Shown here piece by piece: positions 23,391 to 30,015 of a DNA stretch of 37,708 nt. Numbering within the stretch: position 1 is the stretch's first letter; every line of letters starts with the position of its first letter. A model generated the notes under the pieces. That model did not search any database. It had not been told where the DNA came from and saw only the letters and a program-made list of their open reading frames with translations. The stretch lies in contig CALDOK010000329.1 of assembly GCA_937912125.1 (NCBI GenBank), positions 1-37,708 on the forward strand. The letters are read 5' to 3'. This DNA is from an uncultured Pseudomonadota bacterium. GTDB lineage: Bacteria > Myxococcota_A > UBA796 > JAFGLY01. The translations under genes and the position numbers were made by a program.

Positions 23391-24545
23391 TTGCTCACAG
23401 GGCTCATCATCGCCACCGTGGTGCTCATCGCCGTGACGGCGTTGGTGGTCTGGCTGGTCCTGGCTCGGCGGCGTCGCGACCGCTGGGAGCAGGCGCCGGC
23501 CGAGCCCGAGGGTGAGGCCCCTCCCGCCTCGCCGCCTGGCCTCGAGCGCCCCACCCTGGCCAGCCTGGATCTGGCCAACACCATGGCCCGGGCCGTGGCA
23601 TGGGCCGATCAGGCGGAGCGGGACGACCGTGGCTTCTGGCGGGCTGCCCGGGGCGATCTGGGCCCTGAGGAGTACCTGCAGCTGTTCGCCGAGGTGCAGG
23701 ATCTACTGCCCGATGTGTTCGGCGACGACATCATGGGGCTCACCGAGGGGGACCCTCCCGAGATCAGCCTGCGCGTGGAGGGGCAGCTGTGGGTGGTCGC
23801 CCTGCAGCGCCAGGACGGCTTCCTGGACGAGTCATTCTGGACCTTCCTCAACCGAGCGCTCGAGGCCCGCGGGCGAGCAGAGCGGCTGGCAGCACCACGG
23901 CTGGCCAACTGGCGCTTCCCGTTGGTGGTCTCCACTCGGGACGAGCTGCGGGAGCTGCGGGAGCAGGGCCTGGGCTTCGTGGGTAACACGCCGCCCCTGC
24001 ACCCCCGGCCCATGGAGGGGGGCGTGCGCTTCCACAAGCGCCCGATGCCGGAACCCGAGCTCTTCCTGCGCGATCTGGGTCAGGCCCTGGGGGTCGGTCC
24101 AGCCAGCGCTGGTGTGGCGCTCGAGCGCCTGGGCCTGCTGTTCAGCCTCCACCTCCGCAAGTACCGCATGCTTCAGCTGGGCAGCTTCGGCAGCTTCCAG
24201 CTGCGGGTCGGGCCCCGGGGCAATGTACACCTGCGCTTCCGGGCGGCGCGCGCCCTGCGAGAGCGCGTGGCCAACCCGGTGATGCGCGTCCCACACGCTC
24301 CGACGCCCAGCGTCCCTGGCATGGACGACGTGGCGCTGCGGGCGGTGTTGGCCACCGCGGAGCAGCACCTGAGCATGGGCTGCGGCGCCGTGGACGTCCC
24401 CGGCTTCGGCCTGTTCTGGCGCGAGCTGCAGCCCGCCTCCATCATGCGCCATCCCCAGAACCAGCAGCCCCTGATGATCCCGGCGCGCCGCGACGTGGTC
24501 TTCGAGCCCGGGGCGCATCTGCTCGAGCCCCTCGCCGCGCGTTAA
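23391..24545 (+). CDS. Membrane-anchored protein with two HU-like (histone-like) domains
   Basis: A 384-residue protein beginning at TTG 23391 (GGAG six bases upstream). Residues 3-24 are one membrane helix followed by RRRRDR, so the rest should be cytoplasmic. Residues about 55-215 are an unrecognised helical/beta region. Residues about 223-294 align by eye with HU/IHF: two helices, then the strand motif MLQLGSFGSFQLR (compare VQLVGFGTFEVR in HU), with the DNA-binding arm shortened to a few residues. Residues about 312-381 contain a second HU-like unit with the arm kept: VDVPGFGLFWREL, then RHPQNQQPLMIPARR and FEPGAHLLEPL (compare RNPQTGEEIEIPA and FKPGKALKDAV). Similar membrane-linked HU domains are known in Bacteroidetes (HU-CCDC81 group). 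The role may be tethering DNA or peptidoglycan-linked structures to the membrane (inference). It precedes dgt and a nuclease gene. Confidence 0.75.
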   Translation: MLTGLIIATVVLIAVTALVVWLVLARRRRDRWEQAPAEPEGEAPPASPPGLERPTLASLDLANTMARAVAWADQAERDDRGFWRAARGDLGPEEYLQLFAEVQDLLPDVFGDDIMGLTEGDPPEISLRVEGQLWVVALQRQDGFLDESFWTFLNRALEARGRAERLAAPRLANWRFPLVVSTRDELRELREQGLGFVGNTPPLHPRPMEGGVRFHKRPMPEPELFLRDLGQALGVGPASAGVALERLGLLFSLHLRKYRMLQLGSFGSFQLRVGPRGNVHLRFRAARALRERVANPVMRVPHAPTPSVPGMDDVALRAVLATAEQHLSMGCGAVDVPGFGLFWRELQPASIMRHPQNQQPLMIPARRDVVFEPGAHLLEPLAAR

Positions 24546-24587
24546 CCAAGGCGCGACCCTGGCCGTGCTGGCCGCGCGGGGAGCCCC

Positions 24588-25763
24588 ATGAACATCGCGA
24601 AGCAGCGGCTCGAGGCGGAGAAGGAGCTCTTCTCCCACCCCCTGGCATTCCACGGGCACCACACCCGCGGCAGGCGTCATCACGAGCCCGACGACGACAT
24701 CCGCACGCCCTTCGAGCGCGACGGCCACCGCATCCTGCACGCCAAGCCCTTCCGGCGACTGCGGCGCAAGACCCAGGTCTTCTTTTCGCCCGAGAACGAC
24801 CACATCACCACGCGCATGGACCACTCCCTGTATGTGGCCACGATCTCCCGCACCATCTGCCGGGCCCTGCGGCTCAACGACGATCTGGCCTACGCCATCG
24901 CCCTGGGCCACGACCTGGGCCACGCCCCCTTCGGCCACAGCGGCGAGAAGGTGCTCGAGGAGCTGCTCAACAAGCGCCGGGCCGGCATCGCCCAGCTCGA
25001 GTACACCCACGAGGCCCAGAGCCTTCGGGTGGTGGACCAGCTCTCCCGGGTCAGCGGTCGGGACTTCGCTGGCCTGAACCTCTGCTACGAGGTGCGCGAC
25101 GGGATCCGCTGCCACTGTGGCGAGAGCACCGAGCAGGCCATCTCCCCCCGCAGCGCGGCGGACGAGCGTGATCCGGCGGAGTTCACAGGGCGCGGCACCC
25201 TGCCCGTGACAGTGGAAGGCTGCGTCGTGCGCATGGCCGACCGCATCGCCTACCTGGGCCGTGACTACGAAGACGCCCAGACAGCGCTGGGCTCCCTGCT
25301 GCCCCCCGTGCCGGCCGACATCCGCTTGGCCCTGGGCGTGGACAACCGCGGCATCATCAACACCCTGGTGCGCGACCTGATCTCCTGGAACCAGCTGCAT
25401 CCGGAGCAGATCGGCTTCTCCGCCGAGATCAGCCAGGCGGCCCTGGCCCTGCGGGCCTTCAACTACCGCAACATCTACCTGCACCCCAAGCTCGAGGCGT
25501 ACCGCGCCAAGGCCGATGGCGTGCTCGAGCGCATCTTCGACGAGCTGGTGGCCCACCTGAGCGAGCGCCCCGTCGAGCGGTGGTGCCTGGCCGAGATCGA
25601 CGATCCCGAGCACATCCGCCTGTTCACCCGCTTCATCAACGGCGCCGGCTACGATCCGCTGCCGTCGCCCTCGCGCCTGGTGGTGGACTGGATCTCCCTG
25701 ATGACCGACAGCTTCGCCTTCAAGGTCTTCGGGAGCATCGTGTTGCCCCAGCCGCTGGTGTAG
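24588..25763 (+). CDS. dgt: dGTPase-like HD-domain phosphohydrolase
   Basis: A 391-residue HD-superfamily protein of the deoxyguanosine triphosphate triphosphohydrolase type, which cleaves dNTPs to the nucleoside and triphosphate and so lowers or balances the dNTP pool. The N-terminus has the family start FERDGHRILHAKPFRRLRRK (42-61) with KTQVF. The metal-binding residues are visible: H79 in RMDHS, H108-D109 in GHDLGH, H112 and H117, and the Asp of VRMADRIAY. Length is usual for type 2 enzymes (about 380-450). It lies 42 bases after the HU-like gene and 76 bases before the exonuclease gene on the same strand, likely one transcript with a nucleic-acid theme. Whether it prefers dGTP is not visible from sequence. 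Confidence 0.92.
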   Translation: MNIAKQRLEAEKELFSHPLAFHGHHTRGRRHHEPDDDIRTPFERDGHRILHAKPFRRLRRKTQVFFSPENDHITTRMDHSLYVATISRTICRALRLNDDLAYAIALGHDLGHAPFGHSGEKVLEELLNKRRAGIAQLEYTHEAQSLRVVDQLSRVSGRDFAGLNLCYEVRDGIRCHCGESTEQAISPRSAADERDPAEFTGRGTLPVTVEGCVVRMADRIAYLGRDYEDAQTALGSLLPPVPADIRLALGVDNRGIINTLVRDLISWNQLHPEQIGFSAEISQAALALRAFNYRNIYLHPKLEAYRAKADGVLERIFDELVAHLSERPVERWCLAEIDDPEHIRLFTRFINGAGYDPLPSPSRLVVDWISLMTDSFAFKVFGSIVLPQPLV

Positions 25764-25839
25764 CACCGCTACTCCCGCGCCAGCTCGAGGGCGTCCACCA
25801 CCAGGGCCCGGAGCGCCCCGAGTGGGCTAGAGTCGTCCC

Positions 25840-26676
25840 ATGCTCACGCACAGCTTCTGTCATCTCCCCGGCATCGGCGCTCAGACCGAGCGCCAGCTCT
25901 GGGCCTCCGGGCTCCACGGCTGGGACCATGTCACGCCCGCCGCGATCCGCCCGTTCTCGCCGGCCCGTCGCGCGCGGCTGCTGGAGGGGGCCCAGGAGTC
26001 CCGCGCGCAGCTCGCCGCGGGCAACGCGGCCTGGTTCGACCAGCGCCTGCCGGCCCGTGAGAGCTGGCGGATGTTCTCGTCGTTCGAGCACAGCGTGGCC
26101 TTCTTGGACATCGAGACCACGGGCCTGGATGGGGCGCGGGATCACGTCACCACCATCGTGCTGTACGACGGCCAGCGGGTGTACAGCTTCGTCCACGGCC
26201 GGAACCTCGAGGACTTCCCCGCCTGCGTGGCCCGCTACGATCTGCTGGTGACCTACAACGGCAAGACCTTCGATCTGCCCTTTTTGCGACGCAGCATGGG
26301 CATCCCTCTGCAGCAGGCCCACATCGACCTGCGCTACGTGCTGGCCAGCCTGGGCTACAGCGGCGGGCTCAAGGGCTGCGAGCGCGCCCTGGGCCTCGAG
26401 CGTGGGGATCTCGCCGACGTGGACGGCTTCTTCGCGGTGCTGCTGTGGAACGACTACCGGCGTCGGGGCGATGAGCGCACCCTGCAGACCCTGCTGGCCT
26501 ACAACGCCGCGGACGTGCTCAACCTGGCAGCCATCCTGCCCATGGCCGTGAACGCGAAGCTGCGGGAGACCCCCTTCGCCGAGGCCTTGCAGCTGCCCGA
26601 GCTCGGCCCGGCCCACAACCCCTTCGAGGCCCACCGCCCCACCATCGATCGCATCGCCCGCGGTCGCTGGGGTTGA
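25840..26676 (+). CDS. YprB-like RNase H-fold 3'-5' exonuclease
   Basis: A 278-residue nuclease of the RNase_H_2/YprB group (DEDD superfamily). Residues 8-28 (LPGIGAQTERQLWASGLHGWD) resemble a helix-hairpin-helix that would bind DNA. The DEDD residues are D90 and E92 in FLDIETTG, D145 in YNGKTFDLPFL, and D225 in YNAADVLNL, with Tyr221 four residues before, the DEDDy arrangement. The family generally has 3'-5' exonuclease folds acting on single-stranded nucleic acid; the true substrate of YprB-type proteins is unsettled. It is the last gene of the plus-strand group with the HU-like protein and dgt. A GC-rich hairpin after its stop probably ends the transcript. Confidence 0.9.
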   Translation: MLTHSFCHLPGIGAQTERQLWASGLHGWDHVTPAAIRPFSPARRARLLEGAQESRAQLAAGNAAWFDQRLPARESWRMFSSFEHSVAFLDIETTGLDGARDHVTTIVLYDGQRVYSFVHGRNLEDFPACVARYDLLVTYNGKTFDLPFLRRSMGIPLQQAHIDLRYVLASLGYSGGLKGCERALGLERGDLADVDGFFAVLLWNDYRRRGDERTLQTLLAYNAADVLNLAAILPMAVNAKLRETPFAEALQLPELGPAHNPFEAHRPTIDRIARGRWG

Positions 26677-26687
26677 GCATGCGGTGA

Positions 26688-26710
26688 GGGGAGAGGCTTG
26701 GCCCCTCCCC
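26688..26710. terminator. Strong GC-rich hairpin between convergent genes, probably bidirectional terminator
   Basis: GGGGAG-A-GGC (26688-26697) pairs with GCC-C-CTCCCC (26701-26710) around the loop TTG: nine base pairs with one A-C mismatch. It lies 12 bases after the exonuclease stop and 22 bases before the stop of the converging gene. Neither side has a T run, so any termination would be of the weak or Rho-assisted kind. Confidence 0.5.
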
Positions 26711-26732
26711 CCGTTGCCTGGCGTCGCCGGTG

Positions 26733-27743
26733 CTACTTGGAGCGCGCGGCGTCCTTGACGAAGCGACCCTTCTCGTTCTGGGCGATGAGGCCCTCGTCCG
26801 CGGCCTGGTTGGCGGCGGCGGCCACGCAGCTCACGAAGCCGCCGTGGTTCGAGAAGTCCTCGGCGTCACAGCTCGTGTCGATGAACTGGGCGCCGGTGCA
26901 GCCGTCGCTGTTGGTCGCGGCGTCCAGGGCCGACTCGGCGCAGAGGTCGTCGTCGTTGGACACGCCGTCGCCGTCGCTGTCGCCGTCACACTCGTCGCCC
27001 TCACCGTCGGCGTCGAAGTCGGCCTGGTCCGGGTTGAAGAAGAAGGCGCAGTTGTCGTCGCCGTCCAGCACGCCGTCGTCGTCGTCGTCCGGGTCGCAGG
27101 CGTCGCCATCGCCGTCGCCGTCGCTGTCGGCCTGGTCGGCGTTGGCGTCGTCCGGGCAGTTGTCGTCGCCGTCGGAGATGCCGTCGCCGTCGCTGTCCAC
27201 GTCGGCCTCGAAGACGAAGTCGTCGAAGCACATGGCGCCGTTGGTGTAGTCCGCCACCTGGATCACCATGGCGTCGAAGCCGTCGGAGTCCTGGACGCCG
27301 ATGAAGGTGGCGCCGCCCCCGACCTGAGTGTCGAAGAAGACGCTGCCGGAGTAGCTCAGGAGGCCGCCGGAGAGGGTGTAGACCTCGAGGGTGGTGTCGT
27401 CGGCCTCATTGGTGATGATGGACATGCCCGCGGCGGTGGTGGGCGCGCTGAACTCCACCGTGATGTCCGGGAAGCCGGTGCCATAGAAGTTGCAGGCGGC
27501 GATGTCGCCGTTTGCCTTGCCGAAGGCGAAGCCGTAGCCCGTGTTGCCGAACAGGCCGTCGCTGAAGACCACGCCGTCCCCGGCGTACTGGGTGGTGATG
27601 GCGGATCCGTTGAGCTGATCCTCGAAGTCGATGAGGAAGGCTTCGGAGGAGAAGTCGGCCAGGGTGGCGGTGGTGGGAGCGGCGATGGCGGTCGAGGAGC
27701 AGGCGAGGAGGATCGAGACGATCCCGGTGCGTGCGAGTGACAT
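26733..27743 (-). CDS. Exported protein with TSP3/EF-hand-like Asp repeats
   Basis: A 336-residue exported protein starting at ATG 27743 (MSLARTGIVSILLACSSTAIAAP). The signal sequence is ambiguous: LLAC at residues 12-15 is a lipobox, while AIA/AP near 21 fits ordinary signal peptidase. Residues about 25-180 look like a beta-sandwich (FSSEAFLIDFEDQLNGSAI, FNTQVGGGATFIGVQD), similar to the GEVED/PEP-type lectin-like folds seen in such proteins, but I cannot name it. Residues about 185-290 carry thrombospondin type 3-like repeats (DSDGDGISDGDDNCPDDA), which bind calcium. The last 45 residues are Ala/Asn-rich and contain a Cys pair. No MYXO-CTERM-like tail is seen. Function unknown, likely an extracellular or envelope protein. 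Confidence 0.8.
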   Translation of the reverse strand: MSLARTGIVSILLACSSTAIAAPTTATLADFSSEAFLIDFEDQLNGSAITTQYAGDGVVFSDGLFGNTGYGFAFGKANGDIAACNFYGTGFPDITVEFSAPTTAAGMSIITNEADDTTLEVYTLSGGLLSYSGSVFFDTQVGGGATFIGVQDSDGFDAMVIQVADYTNGAMCFDDFVFEADVDSDGDGISDGDDNCPDDANADQADSDGDGDGDACDPDDDDDGVLDGDDNCAFFFNPDQADFDADGEGDECDGDSDGDGVSNDDDLCAESALDAATNSDGCTGAQFIDTSCDAEDFSNHGGFVSCVAAAANQAADEGLIAQNEKGRFVKDAARSK

Positions 27744-28122
27744 GGAGTGAACCTCTGCTTGTCGCGGGTTGGTGCCCCCCGTGGGGCCCAGGTGGGCTCG
27801 CTGGGGACTCGGCATGGCTATGGCCTGTCGCGGTGGTGGGCAACGGCGTCGCTGGAGGCTGGCGGGGTCGCGAGAGTGAGGGCTTCGACCCCCGTCGCCC
27901 GGGCTGGGAGGCGGCTGTCATGGTGTGAAAGCGCGCCCATGCGCTGGCGAACTCTGGGGCCGCCGCGGACCGTGCGCGGTGGTGTTTGGGCCCTGGCTGA
28001 TCAGCCTGGAGGGCCTGTGACCCTGCCGGGCGCGGCTGGGTTCGGTGGCTGTGCTCACTTCATTGGATCGGCCCTGGGAGCCTCCAGGGAGTCACCGTGA
28101 CGAGGCGTGCGCCGAGGGCCGC
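27744..28122. other. 379-base intergenic region with no recognised gene
   Basis: This spacer lies between the start of the exported TSP3 protein and the stop of the trypsin-like protease, both on the minus strand. It should carry the promoter of the TSP3 gene. A 117-codon plus-strand open frame exists but has no ribosome site or recognisable motif. Apart from the hairpin at 28072-28089 I see nothing in it. Confidence 0.6.
28072..28089 (-). terminator. Short hairpin after the trypsin-like protease gene
   Basis: CCCTGG (28072-28077) pairs with CCAGGG (28084-28089) around a six-base loop, about 34 bases after the protease stop. There is no T tract. Confidence 0.25.
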
Positions 28123-29082
28123 TCAGCTCGCGGAGCTTCTGCGCCGTCCCAAGCCCAGCGTCAGCAGGGCCAGCCCCCACAGCGCCGGGCTGGGTGCCCG
28201 GGCACCCGCCGCGCACGAGCAGCCCCCGGCCTTCGAGTCGCCGCCGCCGGTGTCGCCGGTGTCGGGAAAGCAGTCGGGGTCGGGCTGGTCGCAGAGGGTC
28301 TCGCAGACCTCGTTGTCGTACCAGCCGTTGATCTCGCAGAGATCGGAGCTGCCATGGTAGGCCTCGACCTGCTCCAGCACCCACTCCCAGGTCAGGTCGG
28401 TGCGCGTGCTACCGCTGTAGTGTACGCACTCGGAGTCGGCCCAGGAGTGCACGGCGGCCTGCACCCACACCCCATCGACGTCGATGAACTGGGGCCCGCC
28501 GGAGTCGCCGCTGCAGATGGTGGTGCCGTCGTCGGTGGCGTAGGCCACCAGGAACTGCTCCCGGAGCTCGTCGAGGGTCAGATCGGCCGAGCGCTTGATG
28601 CCTGAGCCCGAGCCCGCCTCGGCGTCGTGGACGCCGAAGCCCACGGACTTGATGGCCCGGCCCAGATCCGCGTCGGTGAGCTCCACGGTGTTGACGAAGG
28701 TGGGCTGCACCGGGGCGTCCTCGGACAGGATCGCGATGCCCACGTCGTTCTCGCCCAGCTGCCAGCCCGTGAGCTCCACGTAGTCGGGGTGGGAGAGGTA
28801 CTCGTCGAAGCCGATGGCATGCTCGTAGGCCTCGATGTCCGAGCCGAAGAAGGCCCGCCCCACCTTGATGATCACGCTCTCGGGGATGCCCTCGCCGCAG
28901 TGGGCAGCGGTGAGCACGATGCGCGGGGTGATGAGGTTGCCCGAACACATGCTGACGGTGCTCGAGCCGAACTCGGCGCCCAGGGAGACCACCGAGGGGA
29001 AGCCCGGCTCTTCTTGCCCGCCGATGACGGGGGCGGCGAGGGTGGGCTGGGCGAGCAGGAGCAGGGTGGCGGCGAGGGTCAT
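28123..29082 (-). CDS. Trypsin-like serine protease with MYXO-CTERM tail
   Basis: A 319-residue S1-family protease. After an 16-17 residue signal peptide (cleavage near LAA) the mature chain starts almost directly at VIGG, so there is no long propeptide. The catalytic triad is intact: His61 in TAAHC, Asp113 in ENDVGIAIL and Ser194 in SGDSGGP. A Cys-rich linker (residues about 248-275, with DPDC and DTGDTGG) leads to a C-terminal GGCSC, a 15-residue hydrophobic helix and RRR, a very good MYXO-CTERM match, so the protease is probably handled by the myxosortase-type system and displayed or released at the cell surface. The specificity residue region (TTICSGDSGGP) suggests trypsin-like rather than a decided preference. 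It follows the 29145 gene by 62 bases. Confidence 0.92.
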   Translation of the reverse strand: MTLAATLLLLAQPTLAAPVIGGQEEPGFPSVVSLGAEFGSSTVSMCSGNLITPRIVLTAAHCGEGIPESVIIKVGRAFFGSDIEAYEHAIGFDEYLSHPDYVELTGWQLGENDVGIAILSEDAPVQPTFVNTVELTDADLGRAIKSVGFGVHDAEAGSGSGIKRSADLTLDELREQFLVAYATDDGTTICSGDSGGPQFIDVDGVWVQAAVHSWADSECVHYSGSTRTDLTWEWVLEQVEAYHGSSDLCEINGWYDNEVCETLCDQPDPDCFPDTGDTGGGDSKAGGCSCAAGARAPSPALWGLALLTLGLGRRRSSAS

Positions 29083-29144
29083 GGCGGGTCCGGAGTGGGA
29101 GCTTCGAGGGACCTAACGCTGTGGGAGTGTTCAGCCCTCGGCGC

Positions 29145-30014
29145 TCACCCTTGCCCGATGCTCTCCAGCGGGTCCGCCCCCTGGTCCACGGCCTCGTAGT
29201 TCAGGGTGCTGCCGAACAGGCTGTGGGGGATCAGGTAGACCGCCAGCATCACCAGGCCGGCCACCATCATCACCGTGCGCCCGCGGCGTGAGATCTCGCC
29301 GCGGAAGCCCAGGAAGCCGCAGCCCACGCCCCAGGCGACGACCATCAGCAGGGTCTTGTTGTCGGTGAGATCCCAGCCGAAGGGCACGCCGGTCCAGGCC
29401 TCGCCGAAGGCGTACCACTGCACCGCGGGACCCATCATCAGGCCGCCCACCACCATCATGGCCAGGGCGGTCCAGGCCTGGCGGCGGATCATGGGGCGTC
29501 CAGCGGCCAGCTCGAGCATGGTGCGCAGGCCCCAGACCATGCCCAGGAACATGAACAGGATGTGGGGGATGAGCACGGCTGCGGGCACGTCGCCTTTGTA
29601 GCGGAGCACCGAGGGCCCCTCGATGGGCAGCATGGCCACCTGATCGTCGGCCTCGAGCTGAACCCGGAACTCCACCTTGCCTGCGGGGGGCTGGGTGGGG
29701 AGCACGGCGAACAGCTCGTCGCCTTCGCGCACCATCTCGATCGCCGTGTAGGGCTCGTCGGTGGGGTAGCGCCGATACTGCAGCTTGCCGGTGATGGGGC
29801 CTGCGGGCACGGTCACGGCCATGCGTGCTTCGGTGCCCGTGGTCTCGCTGCGCTTCAGCTTGTAGGCGATGTCGCTGTCGGCCAGGGTCACCACACCCCG
29901 AGCGGGGTGGGTGGGGCCTGTGCGGCGCTGGTATACGGCGGTGGCCATCATCAGGATCACGGCCAGGATCCAGAGCAGGACGCCGACCCAGCGGCGGGGG
30001 GTGGTGGCAGCCAT
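29145..30014 (-). CDS. Integral membrane protein, unknown function, coupled to the M1-like/M28 peptidase
   Basis: A 289-residue protein. Start ATG 30014 follows the peptidase stop by a single base (TGA-C-ATG), so the two are almost certainly translated together. Helix 1 is at about 9-25. Residues 35-140 form a periplasmic-looking beta-rich domain (for example LQYRRYPTDEPYTAIEMV, VEFRVQLEADDQVAML). Four further helices lie at about 144-165, 180-200, 219-237 and 245-263. I do not recognise the family. The pairing suggests it is a membrane partner or assembly factor of the upstream peptidase, or a sensor with an outside domain (inference). Confidence 0.8.
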   Translation of the reverse strand: MAATTPRRWVGVLLWILAVILMMATAVYQRRTGPTHPARGVVTLADSDIAYKLKRSETTGTEARMAVTVPAGPITGKLQYRRYPTDEPYTAIEMVREGDELFAVLPTQPPAGKVEFRVQLEADDQVAMLPIEGPSVLRYKGDVPAAVLIPHILFMFLGMVWGLRTMLELAAGRPMIRRQAWTALAMMVVGGLMMGPAVQWYAFGEAWTGVPFGWDLTDNKTLLMVVAWGVGCGFLGFRGEISRRGRTVMMVAGLVMLAVYLIPHSLFGSTLNYEAVDQGADPLESIGQG

Positions 30015-30015
30015 G

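Noticed and set aside
23832-25766. 644-codon minus-strand open frame opposite the HU-like and dgt genes
   Set aside because: Spans two clear plus-strand genes, has no motif and no ribosome site.
26940-27200. Repeated CGTCGTCG/GTCGCCGTC tracts that look like a repeat array or CRISPR
   Set aside because: They are the coding sequence of Asp-rich TSP3 repeats; there are no equal-length repeats separated by unique spacers.
27747-28100. 117-codon plus-strand open frame in the intergenic region
   Set aside because: No ribosome site, no motif and a composition like noncoding GC-rich DNA.
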